64,000 nt of DNA, from contig NZ_RQGH01000009.1 in assembly GCF_004769635.1 (NCBI RefSeq), positions 62,001-126,000 of the forward strand, written 5' to 3'. This DNA comes from Leptospira jelokensis (GTDB taxonomy: Bacteria; Spirochaetota; Leptospiria; Leptospirales; Leptospiraceae). Below the pieces are notes generated by a model. It did no database searches. It worked only from the letters and a program-made list of their open reading frames with translations, and was not told the DNA's origin. Positions 39,053-49,528 of this stretch are shown here, piece by piece; the stretch's first letter is position 1; every line of letters starts with the position of its first letter. The position numbers and the translations under genes were made by a program.

Positions 39053-39649
39053 TTAATTCTGGCTGGATACCAACTTTCCTTCGATATCTCGTAAGGTTCT
39101 ATCCATAACTTGTAAATTGGTAGATTCTATCATTTTTTCTACATTACCTGTTCTAAAAAATCCGTAAATTTCAACTGTCAAATCAGCTTCTTCTAAAATG
39201 GTATTGGTTGCGATGAGTTTTGTGCCTTTATAAAGAGTATACTCACATTGGACTTTGTAAGATGTCTCTCGTATTTGGACGGGCCAATACGCAGTCAGTG
39301 GGTAGATAGCAGGCCATGTCCACCAGTAGTTATACGAATCTGAATACTTAGGTGTAATCGTGATGTCTAATGCGTAATCATCTGCTGTGATTTTGGAATT
39401 GTTATCGGGTATTGAAACCTTACTAAAGATCCGAGCTGATTTTAGATATTCAATGAAGACAGGTTTCCATCCATTGACAAAACTTAGGCGATCATACGTA
39501 ATGATATCAAATTTCCCAATGTATACCTGATTTGGGTATTTAGCAATCGATGAAACAGAATCTTGTTTTGATGGAGGGATTTGTTTGATGTCGACTTGGC
39601 AATTCAGAACGAAAACCAAAATGATAAAACGAAAGAGATAGTTACGCAT
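39053..39649 (-). CDS. Hypothetical lipoprotein
   Basis: A 198-residue protein starting at ATG 39649, giving MRNYLFRFIILVFVLNC with lipobox VLNC (Cys17). A longer frame exists but the leader would be buried. The mature part has a Trp/Tyr-rich segment (SYNYWWTWPAIYPLTAYWPV) that could sit in a membrane or bind a surface. The end (LQVMDRTLRDIEGKLVSS) is helical. No family recognised. It follows the L,D-transpeptidase gene on the same strand by about 90 bp. Confidence 0.6.
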   Translation of the reverse strand: MRNYLFRFIILVFVLNCQVDIKQIPPSKQDSVSSIAKYPNQVYIGKFDIITYDRLSFVNGWKPVFIEYLKSARIFSKVSIPDNNSKITADDYALDITITPKYSDSYNYWWTWPAIYPLTAYWPVQIRETSYKVQCEYTLYKGTKLIATNTILEEADLTVEIYGFFRTGNVEKMIESTNLQVMDRTLRDIEGKLVSSQN

Positions 39650-39738
39650 ATTGTTTGTTATTCTAATCGAACTAACAATTGTCAAGTTTATATCGATCGA
39701 TCGTTTCGGAATTTCTGATAGATTGGAAAAGTTCATTT

Positions 39739-40482
39739 TTAAAGATCAATTTCTTCGGCGACGATGAGAAATGGATTTTTATTCCCATCTAACGCACTTA
39801 TGATTTGATCCAACGATTTTTTTTGAATCCCAATACAACCTGACGTTGGTTTGGTTTCATTCCAAGGGTGAAGGAAAAGCATACTCCCCATGCCCGCAAT
39901 CCTAGGATTTGTATTGTGTTCAATGACTAAAAAAAGTTCATAAATCTCAGAACTCCATAATGAATGGGCACCCTTTTCTTTTCGGTTTACCAATTGGTTA
40001 TAATGTTTGGAGTTGGAATCGTCGTTCCAATGATGATTTTTAGAAATTTGCGTGTATTCTAAATTACGAATGGATCGTTTTCCTTTTCCCAGCATCCGTT
40101 TGATTGGAAAAAAACCCAACGGGGTGAATCCATCCCCTTCTCGTTTTAGATTGGAGGAGATTAAGCCACTTCGACCAAACCAAACAGGGATGTTCTCGAT
40201 TTTTGTTTCCCAATGGCCGAGAACCAGTTCAAAAAGATACAACTTCCCAACCGTCTCCCCTGGTTCGCCGAGTACAAGGACCACTTGTTCCGCTAGGTGG
40301 AACTCCTCCGGAAAGAGAATCTCTCTCCCTTTGTTTGCAGGCGATGCTTCTTTTTGGAAAAAAAATGGAGAAAAACAGAGGAAAAATACAATGATGGCAA
40401 GGTTTTGGCACGGAAATTTTAGGGAAATCGAGAATTTGGAAGGAAAAAAAGAAGGTTTTTGGGAAATTGGTTCTGATTCCAA
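39739..40482 (-). CDS. L,D-transpeptidase (YkuD domain), secreted
   Basis: A protein of up to 247 residues with a hydrophobic leader (NLAIIVFFLCFSPFFF) and a YkuD-like catalytic region. The region has GDGFTPLGFFPIKRMLGK, the acidic-substrate loop around GMGSMLFLHPWNE with His, and the nucleophile motif SGCIGI (Cys). Such enzymes form 3-3 cross-links in peptidoglycan or attach proteins to it. The start TTG 40482 has no ribosome-binding site, and no better Met, Val or TTG start is seen, so the N-terminus is uncertain. It lies only 21 bases after the end of the tRNA-Asn gene on the same strand. Confidence 0.78.
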   Translation of the reverse strand: MESEPISQKPSFFPSKFSISLKFPCQNLAIIVFFLCFSPFFFQKEASPANKGREILFPEEFHLAEQVVLVLGEPGETVGKLYLFELVLGHWETKIENIPVWFGRSGLISSNLKREGDGFTPLGFFPIKRMLGKGKRSIRNLEYTQISKNHHWNDDSNSKHYNQLVNRKEKGAHSLWSSEIYELFLVIEHNTNPRIAGMGSMLFLHPWNETKPTSGCIGIQKKSLDQIISALDGNKNPFLIVAEEIDL

Positions 40483-40502
40483 TTGTGTATTGCGAGTAGA
40501 CC

Positions 40503-40576
<74 letters not shown>

Positions 40577-40628
40577 ATCTCGAATCTGTGACCATGCTAC
40601 GGAGAAAGCCCGCTAGGTCAACGAAAAA

Positions 40629-40734
40629 ATTATGTCATGACGACGGAAAATTTTGAAAAAATTCTAAAATTTCCCATCCCGTAGGCTGAAAAAATGGATG
40701 TTTCCAACTAAAGATTCCTTCATTGTGACATAAT
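40629..40734. promoter_or_regulatory. Paired 9-bp inverted sites upstream of the ribonucleotide reductase gene
   Basis: attatgtca (40629-40637) and tgacataat (40726-40734) are perfect inverted copies, 65 bp before the reductase ATG at the nearer arm. They could be an operator pair for a nucleotide-pool regulator or could be a coincidence. No NrdR box or cobalamin riboswitch was recognised in the same 220 bases. Confidence 0.3.
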
Positions 40735-40798
40735 CCTCTCCGTTCCTGGTAGAGGAAAAAATAGAAATTTTATATGTTGTTTGAGATGGGGTTCTTGC

Positions 40799-43700
40799 AT
40801 GAAGATTGAGAGGCATTTTACCAAAGGGAACAAGGGTTTATACCCGAATTTGACATGGGTTCGTAAGGACTCCAAAATTACCAATACAGACGGATCCGTT
40901 GTGTTTGAAGCAAACGGCGTCGAAGTTCCTGATTTTTGGTCGCAAGTTGCTACCGATATCCTCGCACAAAAATACTTCCGCCGAAAAGGTGTTCCCAAGT
41001 ACCTCAAAAAAGTAGCGGAAAAAGGAATCCCTGAATGGTTGCAACGTTCGGTTCCTGATGATGAAAAGCTCATCGCCCTAAACCCAGAAGACCGTTATGT
41101 CGGAGAATCTGATTCCAAACAAGTATTCCACCGTTTGGCGGGATGTTGGACCTATTGGGGTTATAAATACGGGTATTTTTCTGACGAAGACAGTGCCCGA
41201 GTTTTTTATGAAGAAGTCATCTTTATGCTCGCAAGCCAAATGGCAGCTCCGAACTCCCCACAATGGTTTAATACGGGCCTCCACTGGGCGTATGGAATTG
41301 ATGGAAAATCGCAAGGACATTATTACGTAGATCCAAAATCGGGAAAATTAGTAAGGTCCGCTTCTTCTTACGAACACCCACAACCACATGCATGTTTCAT
41401 CCAATCTGTGGATGATGATTTAGTGAATGAAGGGGGGATCATGGACCTTTGGGTTCGTGAAGCTCGCCTCTTTAAATATGGTTCCGGAACAGGAACCAAT
41501 TTTTCAAACCTTCGCGCTGCCAATGAATCCCTTTCAGGTGGTGGAAAGAGTTCTGGTCTCATGTCCTTCCTAAAAATTGGGGACAGGGCTGCAGGAGCAA
41601 TTAAGTCCGGAGGAACCACTCGGCGTGCAGCAAAGATGGTTTGCCTCGATATGGACCACCCGGACATCGAAGAGTTCATTGATTGGAAAGTACAAGAAGA
41701 GAAAAAAGTAGCTTCCCTTGTGACAGGATCCATTCTCAATAACAGACTTTTAAACGAAATTATGAATGCTTGTTCTTCCGCCAAACAAATACTTGGTGAA
41801 GAAAAGGCATACGATCCGGCTGCCAATGTGGATCTCAAAAAAGCGATCCAAAAAGCAAGAAAAGCCTTTGTACCTGATAACTACATCAAACGAGTGATCG
41901 ACTTATCCAAACAAGGATACAAAGATTTACTTTTTGAAGAACTCACAACTGACTGGCAATCTGAGGCTTACAACACTGTCTCTGGACAAAATTCCAATAA
42001 CTCCGTTCGGATCACCAATGAGTTTATGGAAGCAGTGGAAAAAGACCTCCCCTTCCACCTCATCAATCGAACAGAAAAAGAAAAAGCTCGCAAAGAAGGA
42101 CGTGAACCAAAGGCAGCAAAAACCTTACGAGCTCGTGACCTTTGGGAACGGATTGCAAATGCTGCTTGGAACTCCGCTGACCCAGGTACACAATACCATA
42201 GCACCATCAATGAATGGCACACCTGTCCAGAAGACGGTGCGATCAATGCATCAAACCCATGTTCGGAATACATGTTCCTTGACAATACGGCGTGTAACTT
42301 GGCTTCTGCGAACCTTGTCAAATTTCTAAAAGAAGATGGAACCTTTGATGTAGAAGGATATAGGTACTTAAATAAAATTTGGACCATCATCCTTGAAATT
42401 TCGGTTCTTATGGCACAGTTCCCTTCCAAAGAAATTGCGGAATTGTCATACAAATTTAGAACCTTAGGCCTTGGGTATGCAAACCTTGGTTCCCTTCTGA
42501 TGATCATGGGAATCCCTTATGATTCACAAGAAGCAATGGCTGTTACTGGTGCCATTTCTTCCATCATGCACATGACTGCTTATGCAACTTCTGCAGAGAT
42601 GGCAAAAGAACTTGGACCATTTGCTGGTTACGAAAAAAACAAAGAACATATGTTACGTGTGATGCGTAACCACAGACGTGCGGCTTACAACGCTCCAAAA
42701 GAAGAATATGAAGGATTGACCATCACTCCAGTGGGAATCAACCCTTCGTTTTTACCTTCTTACCTACTCGAAGCAGCAAAAGAAGATTCTGACCGAGCAT
42801 TGGAACTTGGGGAACAATATGGTTACCGCAATGCACAAGTAACTGTGATCGCACCAACTGGAACCATCGGTTTGGTTATGGATTGTGACACCACAGGGAT
42901 CGAACCTGACTTTGCACTTGTAAAATACAAAAAATTGGCTGGTGGTGGTTACTTTAAAATCATCAACCAATCGGTTCCTGCGGCACTAAAAAAACTTGGG
43001 TATAGCCAAGCAGAACAAGATGCCATCGTGAACTACTGTAAAGGCCATGCAACATTTAATGGTGCCCCAGGTGTTAACACGGCACGATTAAAAGAAAAAG
43101 GATTCACTGAAGATGTATTGGAGAAATTAGAAAAACAACTCCCTTTCGTTTTTGATATCCAATTTGCATTTAACAAATTTACATTAGGTGAAGATTTCCT
43201 TGCAAAAACCTTAGGCATTGACCCTTCCCTTTACAACTCAATGGGATTCAATTTACTTGAGACATTGGGATTTACGGCAGATGAAATTGCACAAGCAAAT
43301 GACTATGTTTGCGGAACAATGACAATCGAAAACGCTCCTTTTATCAAAGAGAAGGACCTTCCTGTTTTTGATTGTGCCAACAAATGTGGTAAATACGGAA
43401 AACGTTTTTTATCTTATCAATCACACATTCGAATCATGGCAGCGGCTCAACCATTCATTTCGGGTGCAATCTCCAAAACGATCAACCTTCCAGAAGAGGC
43501 AACCATAGAGGATGTAAAAAATGCATACCTTATGTCCTGGAAAGTGATGATCAAAGCAAACGCTCTCTACCGAGACGGATCAAAACTTTCACAACCACTT
43601 AACTCCGTATTCCAGTTGTTAAGCGCAGTTGGTGAAGAGGAAGAAGAACTAAGCACAACTTCCGCTCCGAAAACGGTAACAGAAGTGGCAGAAAAACTAG

Positions 43701-44422
43701 TGTATAAATACATTTCGGAAAGAAGGAAACTCCCTCACCGACGTGCAGGATACACTCAAAAAGCAATGGTGGGTGGTCACAAAGTATACCTCCGAACAGG
43801 AGAATACGAAGATGGCCAACTTGGTGAAATCTTTATCGATATGCACAAAGAAGGTGCGGCTTTCCGTTCCCTTATGAATGCATTTGCGATAGCAGTTTCG
43901 CTTGGTTTACAACACGGGGTTCCATTGGAAGAGTTTGTAGAAGCATTTACTTTCTTCAAATTTGAACCAAATGGAATGGTGTCTGGAAACCCACACATTA
44001 AAATGTCTACTTCTGTGATCGATTACATCTTTAGAGAACTTGCGATCACTTATCTTGGTCGATACGACTTGGCACAGGTATCACCAGAAGACTTAAGGAC
44101 TGACGAAGTGGGAAGGAAGGCGGAACCTGCACGAGAAACTGCGGGAAAGTCGGAAACTAACGCAACTCGCACTCCGTTACCGGTAAATACGATTTCCATG
44201 AAATCGGTTCTGGAAGACAAACAAGAAGTGGCAGTTGTGGCTGGTCAAACCCCACAACCAACACAAGCGCAGTCTGCGGCAGCGACACTCAAAATCATCG
44301 CGGAAGCAAGGACCAAAGGGTATACAGGAGATTCCTGTACTGAATGTGGATCCTTCCAGATGGTGAGAAATGGTGCTTGCCTCAAATGTATCTCTTGTGG
44401 TTCCACAACCGGTTGTTCGTAG
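40799..44422 (+). CDS. Class II (adenosylcobalamin-dependent) ribonucleoside-diphosphate reductase
   Basis: A 1207-residue enzyme starting at ATG 40799 (a TTG at 40781 would add six residues). It reduces ribonucleotides to deoxyribonucleotides using a B12-derived radical. The core has [12 protein letters not shown] (first redox Cys), [21 protein letters not shown] with the N-x-C-x-E radical/catalytic motif and the second redox Cys, and a long insertion typical of the large NrdJ group. The C-terminal tail carries a zinc-ribbon (CTECGSFQM and [13 protein letters not shown]) that can deliver electrons. It works in aerobic and anaerobic conditions and depends on cobalamin. It is followed by a strong terminator. 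Confidence 0.95.
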   Translation: MKIERHFTKGNKGLYPNLTWVRKDSKITNTDGSVVFEANGVEVPDFWSQVATDILAQKYFRRKGVPKYLKKVAEKGIPEWLQRSVPDDEKLIALNPEDRYVGESDSKQVFHRLAGCWTYWGYKYGYFSDEDSARVFYEEVIFMLASQMAAPNSPQWFNTGLHWAYGIDGKSQGHYYVDPKSGKLVRSASSYEHPQPHACFIQSVDDDLVNEGGIMDLWVREARLFKYGSGTGTNFSNLRAANESLSGGGKSSGLMSFLKIGDRAAGAIKSGGTTRRAAKMVCLDMDHPDIEEFIDWKVQEEKKVASLVTGSILNNRLLNEIMNACSSAKQILGEEKAYDPAANVDLKKAIQKARKAFVPDNYIKRVIDLSKQGYKDLLFEELTTDWQSEAYNTVSGQNSNNSVRITNEFMEAVEKDLPFHLINRTEKEKARKEGREPKAAKTLRARDLWERIANAAWNSADPGTQYHSTINEWHTCPEDGAINASNPCSEYMFLDNTACNLASANLVKFLKEDGTFDVEGYRYLNKIWTIILEISVLMAQFPSKEIAELSYKFRTLGLGYANLGSLLMIMGIPYDSQEAMAVTGAISSIMHMTAYATSAEMAKELGPFAGYEKNKEHMLRVMRNHRRAAYNAPKEEYEGLTITPVGINPSFLPSYLLEAAKEDSDRALELGEQYGYRNAQVTVIAPTGTIGLVMDCDTTGIEPDFALVKYKKLAGGGYFKIINQSVPAALKKLGYSQAEQDAIVNYCKGHATFNGAPGVNTARLKEKGFTEDVLEKLEKQLPFVFDIQFAFNKFTLGEDFLAKTLGIDPSLYNSMGFNLLETLGFTADEIAQANDYVCGTMTIENAPFIKEKDLPVFDCANKCGKYGKRFLSYQSHIRIMAAAQPFISGAISKTINLPEEATIEDVKNAYLMSWKVMIKANALYRDGSKLSQPLNSVFQLLSAVGEEEEELSTTSAPKTVTEVAEKLVYKYISERRKLPHRRAGYTQKAMVGGHKVYLRTGEYEDGQLGEIFIDMHKEGAAFRSLMNAFAIAVSLGLQHGVPLEEFVEAFTFFKFEPNGMVSGNPHIKMSTSVIDYIFRELAITYLGRYDLAQVSPEDLRTDEVGRKAEPARETAGKSETNATRTPLPVNTISMKSVLEDKQEVAVVAGQTPQPTQAQSAAATLKIIAEARTKGYTGDSCTECGSFQMVRNGACLKCISCGSTTGCS

Positions 44423-44510
44423 CAAAATCAAATTCCCTCTTGTAAGATTTAAATTGCGAGAGGGATTGAAAACTAATCTCTCATATCTCTAAATCTAGTG
44501 GGAGTGGGAT

Positions 44511-44541
44511 AAAAAAGACCGCAGATTTTGCGGTCTTTTTT
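44511..44541. terminator. Bidirectional terminator after the ribonucleotide reductase gene
   Basis: gaccgca (44517-44523) pairs with tgcggtc (44529-44535), with A-run on the left (44511-44516) and T-run on the right (44536-44541). The symmetric flanks can serve both the plus-strand reductase transcript and the minus-strand gsp operon ending at 44681. Confidence 0.9.
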
Positions 44542-44680
44542 ATTTTGTGACCAAACCATTTGTTGTGAAGAGAGAAGGAACCAAGTTGTGGAATGATTTC
44601 TGTTTCCTGATTCAATAACCAGTCCAATTGAAAAAAAGCAAGGAAACCCTCTGAATCGAGTTTGTATTTACCAGAATTTT

Positions 44681-45643
44681 TTAAGGAGTGGGTGCGGGTT
44701 CAATAGAACCTTCCTCAGACTTTGGAACACCACCACCTAATTGATTTAAGTTGGGAAGATCCACTTTTGGTGAGGAGAATGTCCCCCGTATTGGGATACA
44801 GGTTTTCCCTGCTTCTTGTGGTAAAAGTGCAACCATACCAACCAAATCTTGCCTTTCATTAGCAAATTTGTCAGTGAAAGTAAAACAAACTTTTAAATCC
44901 AATTGTGAAAATGAAATCGTATCTGAGAGGCGAACCACACCTTGGAATTGGAATTTTGCGATGTTTGAATCGAGGTTTCCCCTTTCGATGAGTAGTTTTC
45001 CAGATCGAATTTTAAAGAGTAAATTGGCTCTTTTGATATCGGTTCCCTTCAAACTTCCTAAAAAAGGAATCTCCATCGACTCTTTGATTTTTCCACCAGA
45101 AAGAGTGATTTCGCCTTCCCCATTCCATTTGGTGACTTTTTCGTCTAACGGCGACAGACGAATCGGCAGATCCAATGTTTGGATGCCAAAGGAAAGGTCA
45201 CTTCCTTCAAAACTAAAATAACCTACATTCACATCCCCTTCCAATCGGGATTGTAATAGTCCGAAAAGTGAAATTCCAAGACTTACTTCTTCCGCTTTGA
45301 GTGCAGTACCAGTGGGAAAACTCACAACAAAACTATCAAAAGATTTTCGACCAATCATTGGAAAATGAATTTCTTTTGCATCCATAAAGATGCCTGTTTC
45401 TTTTCCCGTTTTGATCAGCATAGAACGAACAATTTCATTCAGAGGGAAAATAAAAATTGTGAAAATTAGAAACGAAACAAAAGATATGGCGATTAAGGTA
45501 AATACTTGTTTTCGATTGACTTTAGAATGTTCTTCATCCGACTCTTCCTCAAAAAAATCATTGTCTTCTTCAAGGAGCGATTCTTGAACGACAACATCCT
45601 CATCTAAATCAAAATCTTCCTCGAATTCATTTTCTTTTGCCAT
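44681..45643 (-). CDS. gspN: Type II secretion protein GspN
   Basis: A 320-residue protein with an unusually acidic cytoplasmic N-terminus (EEDFDLDEDVVVQES), one membrane helix (VFTLIAISFVSFLIFTIFIFPL), and an extracytoplasmic region of GspN type. That region has repeated strand blocks such as GTALKAEEVSLGISLFGLLQS and GEGEITLSGGKIKES. It ends in a Pro-rich tail. GspN is an accessory inner-membrane component and its exact role in the machine is not settled. It is the last gene of the operon gspC to gspN, 1 bp after gspM. Confidence 0.85.
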   Translation of the reverse strand: MAKENEFEEDFDLDEDVVVQESLLEEDNDFFEEESDEEHSKVNRKQVFTLIAISFVSFLIFTIFIFPLNEIVRSMLIKTGKETGIFMDAKEIHFPMIGRKSFDSFVVSFPTGTALKAEEVSLGISLFGLLQSRLEGDVNVGYFSFEGSDLSFGIQTLDLPIRLSPLDEKVTKWNGEGEITLSGGKIKESMEIPFLGSLKGTDIKRANLLFKIRSGKLLIERGNLDSNIAKFQFQGVVRLSDTISFSQLDLKVCFTFTDKFANERQDLVGMVALLPQEAGKTCIPIRGTFSSPKVDLPNLNQLGGGVPKSEEGSIEPAPTP

Positions 45644-45644
45644 T

Positions 45645-46169
45645 TTATTTACCTTTAGACAAACGACTATAAGACGATACTTTTAGGTTTACATCGTAAA
45701 TTTCTTTTTCTGCAAAAGGTTTTCGAAAGCTAAGAAGGTCTACTTTAGCCTGGATTTGTTTGTTTTTTTCGATATCGTAAACAAGTTTAATGATATCTTG
45801 TAATAATACAGATCGAAACGATACATCAATTGTGATTTTATTATAGTCCTTTTGGATGACATTACTTGTATCCTTCATCGTTTGGACTTTGTCCTTTAGG
45901 TTGTACCGAACCAAAATTTGGTCGAGTTTGGAATACATCACACTTACATCTTCTTCACTTCCACCAGACTGTAATCCGCGTAAATAATTGTACTCACGAA
46001 TCACTCGGTCAAGTTCACCTGCTTGAGATCTTGTTTCAAATATCTCTTCGGAAAGCCTATTTCTAAGATCGGATAACAATGTCACGATGGTATATAGGCC
46101 AAGTAATGACACAAAACTAATAAGTCCAATGACAAGGACTCGTTCTCTATCGTTCAATCGATCAAACAT
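45645..46169 (-). CDS. gspM: Type II secretion protein GspM (PilO-like)
   Basis: A 174-residue protein with an N-terminal membrane helix (VLVIGLISFVSLLGLYTIV), a coiled-coil segment (RLSEEIFETRSQAGELDRVIREY) and a small ferredoxin-like end (TIDVSFRSVLLQDIIKLVYDIEK). This is the GspM/PilO layout. It pairs with GspL and links the ATPase GspE to the inner-membrane platform. It overlaps gspL by 1 bp and is followed by gspN after 1 bp. Confidence 0.85.
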   Translation of the reverse strand: MFDRLNDRERVLVIGLISFVSLLGLYTIVTLLSDLRNRLSEEIFETRSQAGELDRVIREYNYLRGLQSGGSEEDVSVMYSKLDQILVRYNLKDKVQTMKDTSNVIQKDYNKITIDVSFRSVLLQDIIKLVYDIEKNKQIQAKVDLLSFRKPFAEKEIYDVNLKVSSYSRLSKGK

Positions 46170-47791
46170 TAAGGTTCATCCTTCGGTGTCACAACATCCA
46201 TTTTGATTTTAAAACTAACTTTGAACTTATTTACACCGGTTATCAGACGTTTGTTTTGGATTTGGATGTTTGTAAATTTTTCAGATTTCTCTAACGCAGA
46301 TTGGATGGTTCCAATTTCTCCAAACTCATTTACCCTTCCATAAATCTGGATTTCTTTTTCTTCAAAATTGAACTGGTCCAAAATAAAAGGTAAAACATCA
46401 GGAGATGGGAACTGTTCTGTTGCTTCGTTTAAAACATCTAAAACACTCTCTTGGGACAAAAACAAACGATAGATTTCCGTTTTTTTTCGTTCTGCTTTGA
46501 GTTTTTTACTGGCTGCGTCAAGTGGATCCTCGTCTTCTCCTAACTCACCACCAATTCCATTTTTGTATTTTTCCATTAATATCTGTTTGCCTGCGGCAAT
46601 TTTGCGTTTATCCAAAATGATACCAATGATAAACACCCCAAACAGGAGGATGAGTGAAATACTAACTAAGATGATGTGTGGTTTGAATGCGGAGAGTTTG
46701 AACCTGTTTGTGTGGATCTTTTTTGCAAACCCTGTTTCTAAAAAATTCACTCGGTGACGGGATTCAAAATGAACTCCCGTTGCCACAGCGGTCACAAAAC
46801 TCGGATCATTGATTCCTAAAAATTCATACCGCCCTGTTTTTGTTCCTAACTTCTCCTCAAAATAGGCAGTTAAACCCGGGTAAAGACTTGCCCCTCCTGA
46901 TAATAGGATCAGTGTTGGCCTTTCTTTTTCAGGAAGTGAGAAGATACTATTTTCTACTTCATGGATGATTTGGTCGAGTTTTGCCAAAATGAATTTACGA
47001 AGGGATTTTAGTTGGGTGGCACTGATATGGAAATGGTTTAAAAACTTAGTTTCATCTACTTTGTCTATGGTATCAAATAAGAAACCAACAGGAAGTGATT
47101 CTTTGACAAGTCGTGCTTCTTCCATATCAATTTTTAGAAGGTTTGAGATCTCAGTTGTGACTTCCTCTCCACCAATATAAATTTGGCGAGTATGCCTTAA
47201 CTTTCCTTCAAAAAGAACATTTAAGATACTATACCGACCACCTAAATCGAGTTGTAAGATGGAAGTATCTGCGACTAATAATGGATAATTCTTTGTGATG
47301 AGAGATGATAGCACAAAGGAATCCAAAGAAAGGCAACTTAAAGTCAAATCACCTTTGGCAAACGGTTTTAGTGCACGAAAAAGTTCGGAATGGTGAACAT
47401 TAAATGTAATCACTTCCGAGTTTTCTTTGCCAGTCCTCCATGTTTTACCAATGACTTCTAGTTCCTCCATTGGATAGGGAACTAAATTTTCAACTTCAAA
47501 TGGCAATACTTCTTGGATGGCTTTTTCGGAAACAAGAGGGACCGTTAAGTCCCTAACAAATAAATTATGGATTCCTAAATTGAGTAAAAATCGATTTTCC
47601 TCAGGGAAAAAACTTTGGATAAAACGAATGATGTTGTATTCAAACGGATCTCCTTCGTTTTCGTCCAGTTCTACAACAGGTAAACTTTCTGTTCGAAGGA
47701 TCACCACTTTGCCCAAAACTTTTTTGAATAATACACCTTTTAAAAAAGTAGAGCCGTAGTCGATTGCAAGGTATTGGTCAAATGATAACAT
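46169..47791 (-). CDS. gspL: Type II secretion protein GspL (PilM plus PilN-like)
   Basis: A 540-residue protein. Residues 1-about 340 form an actin-like cytoplasmic ATP-fold domain (starts LAIDYGSTFLKGVLFKK, later LQLDLGGRYSILNVLF and ILLSGGASLYPGLTAYFEEK). The phosphate loops IDYGSTF and LSGGAS are clear. A membrane helix follows at about 375-395 (IILVSISLILLFGVFIIGII). The C-terminal periplasmic ferredoxin-like domain (FPSPDVLPFILDQFNFEEKE) is PilN-like. GspL holds the GspE ATPase at the inner membrane. It overlaps gspM by 1 bp and lies 2 bp after gspK. Confidence 0.9.
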   Translation of the reverse strand: MLSFDQYLAIDYGSTFLKGVLFKKVLGKVVILRTESLPVVELDENEGDPFEYNIIRFIQSFFPEENRFLLNLGIHNLFVRDLTVPLVSEKAIQEVLPFEVENLVPYPMEELEVIGKTWRTGKENSEVITFNVHHSELFRALKPFAKGDLTLSCLSLDSFVLSSLITKNYPLLVADTSILQLDLGGRYSILNVLFEGKLRHTRQIYIGGEEVTTEISNLLKIDMEEARLVKESLPVGFLFDTIDKVDETKFLNHFHISATQLKSLRKFILAKLDQIIHEVENSIFSLPEKERPTLILLSGGASLYPGLTAYFEEKLGTKTGRYEFLGINDPSFVTAVATGVHFESRHRVNFLETGFAKKIHTNRFKLSAFKPHIILVSISLILLFGVFIIGIILDKRKIAAGKQILMEKYKNGIGGELGEDEDPLDAASKKLKAERKKTEIYRLFLSQESVLDVLNEATEQFPSPDVLPFILDQFNFEEKEIQIYGRVNEFGEIGTIQSALEKSEKFTNIQIQNKRLITGVNKFKVSFKIKMDVVTPKDEP

Positions 47792-47793
47792 AA

Positions 47794-48894
47794 TTAATCT
47801 TCAGTATAGTATAACATCTGGTTGTTGGTAAGATCAAATAATCCTGTTACCTTACGAACCACTTTATCCTTTATAATCCCAACCCCTGTAATTTTGTAAA
47901 CTTCACCTTTGGTTTTGATCCGGCCACCAGAAACATCCGTACCTTCTCCCGCAAGCTCCTTGTACAGAGTAAGGTCACCAGTGGTTTTCACTTGGAACTC
48001 AGGTTCTGTCTCCAGATCTTTCAATTCTTTAATATAGCCTCCTTTCTGCAACTTGAGTTTCAAAATTTTCATGGCGGCTTGTTTGGTCATAAAATCGGAC
48101 AGGGAAATCAGGACAAAATAGGGAGCGGTATTGATATTGATCCGATCGTCATAGGAATCACCCGCTGGCAAATATGCCGTGATATTATTGGAAAGCACAT
48201 AATCTTTATCGGAACGAAGGGCTCTTTCCTCCTCAGTCATAAAGTCCTTCGAATTATTTTTGTCGTAATCCTTCGGTTTTAAACTCTCGTAAACGGTCGC
48301 GCGATCAAATCCTTTCACATTTAATAACTCTGAAAGGGAATAAAAGGGTGCGTTTTTGATCTTTCGGGGAGGACTTAGGCGCCCATAGTAGTATTGTTCC
48401 GCTCCTCCCCCTGTTTCCTGGTGGTTTTCATCGATCCAATCCAAAATCGGAAAAATCATCTCACGTTTGAGACCAAACTGGTAAAACAACCGTGTCACCA
48501 TTTCAATTGTCCTTTGGTTCGGTTGGTCATCATAAATTTTCACAAGCGAGTTGATATTGATTTTCCCATCTTCTGGACTCATTGTGTAATAGATCACACC
48601 ACCTCCAAGTGGGATGGGAGGTGGGTCCATGGCAAGGCCAGACTGGTACAATACTTCTTCAGGGATTTTTTTTAAAGCACCAATGGCTCCCATAAATCCT
48701 GCTTTCGCTAACATATGGGCTCTGAAACCATCTGCCTGAGCCTTTGCCACACTGTATTCAGTCGCGGCATCTTCAAAAAATTTCGAAGCCGTGAAAAGGG
48801 AAGCAGTTCCAATGGCCATCACAAGGAGATAAACCATAAATCCTTGTTTGAATTTTTTATTTGTAAAGAATGACTGGATGCGCAAGTGATTCAT
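47794..48894 (-). CDS. gspK: Type II secretion minor pseudopilin GspK
   Basis: A 366-residue pseudopilin. ATG 48894 was chosen because the prepilin-type leader MNHLRIQSFFTNKKFKQG then ends in Gly before FMVYLLVMAIGTASLF; a longer frame starts inside gspJ. As known for GspK, the Glu at position 5 of the mature helix is absent. The large globular part has GspK-type segments (GKININSLVKIYDDQPNQRT, and ILDWIDENHQETGGGAEQYY). It caps the pseudopilus tip with GspI and GspJ. It overlaps the end of gspJ by 38 bp. Start codon choice is moderately sure. Confidence 0.9.
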   Translation of the reverse strand: MNHLRIQSFFTNKKFKQGFMVYLLVMAIGTASLFTASKFFEDAATEYSVAKAQADGFRAHMLAKAGFMGAIGALKKIPEEVLYQSGLAMDPPPIPLGGGVIYYTMSPEDGKININSLVKIYDDQPNQRTIEMVTRLFYQFGLKREMIFPILDWIDENHQETGGGAEQYYYGRLSPPRKIKNAPFYSLSELLNVKGFDRATVYESLKPKDYDKNNSKDFMTEEERALRSDKDYVLSNNITAYLPAGDSYDDRININTAPYFVLISLSDFMTKQAAMKILKLKLQKGGYIKELKDLETEPEFQVKTTGDLTLYKELAGEGTDVSGGRIKTKGEVYKITGVGIIKDKVVRKVTGLFDLTNNQMLYYTED

Positions 48895-49528
48895 ATTTAA
48901 CAAAGGCACTCCCCACAAGTGATATAATTTCAAACCGAATGAGCCTTGGAATTTTTTTCGTGGTCCTGGAATTCCAATCATCAACCCATTTATCGCCTCT
49001 TTCAGAATACTTCATTTGAAAACTTTTTACATTCTCAAGTAACACATGTTCAACTCCACCTTGTGTTGGAAAATTATCTACCATTTCATCTTCCCGTCTG
49101 ATCAAATAGGACAATCCTTCCAATTTTGGATTTGGCATTTTTCGTAAGTAAAAAGAAACCTCTCGGACAGATGCTTGTCCTTCTTCTTCGGAGTTGGGAT
49201 TTGAGGTAGCAAATACGATTCGGTCATTCCTTGTTCCCGTTACTCCTTCTTGTTTTCCTACAAATAAAATTCGTTTTTGGTTATCGATAAAATAAGCTCG
49301 AGATAATGTACCACGGATATTCTCCATCGCATACAAAATATCCTTTCGGTTTGCTCCTTTATTAGAGGCACCTTTTTTAGAAATTTTATTGGCTGTATAA
49401 AAAACTGAGAAAATTCCTGTAAAGATCACAGCCATGATCATAACCACAATGGAAATCTCAACTAAGGTAAAACCTTTGCGCAAATTAAGATGGTGATGAA
49501 TGGGAGAGAGAAAAAAACGAACCTTCAT
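48857..49528 (-). CDS. gspJ: Type II secretion minor pseudopilin GspJ
   Basis: A 223-residue pseudopilin with a prepilin signal: basic leader (HHHLNLRK), then GFTLVEISIVVMIMAVIFTGI with Gly at -1, Phe at +1 and Glu at +5. The rest contains typical GspJ strands (RNDRIVFATSNPNSEEEGQ, and EFLL-type repeats such as VEHVLLENVKSFQMKYSERG). It forms the tip complex with GspI and GspK. It starts 1 bp into the end of gspI and overlaps gspK by 38 bp. Confidence 0.88.
   Translation of the reverse strand: MKVRFFLSPIHHHLNLRKGFTLVEISIVVMIMAVIFTGIFSVFYTANKISKKGASNKGANRKDILYAMENIRGTLSRAYFIDNQKRILFVGKQEGVTGTRNDRIVFATSNPNSEEEGQASVREVSFYLRKMPNPKLEGLSYLIRREDEMVDNFPTQGGVEHVLLENVKSFQMKYSERGDKWVDDWNSRTTKKIPRLIRFEIISLVGSAFVKYESLAHPVILYK

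Noticed and set aside
41368..41838. A 156-codon minus-strand frame inside the ribonucleotide reductase gene
   Set aside because: Shadow frame: Ser/Arg-rich, no start signals, opposite a conserved enzyme core.
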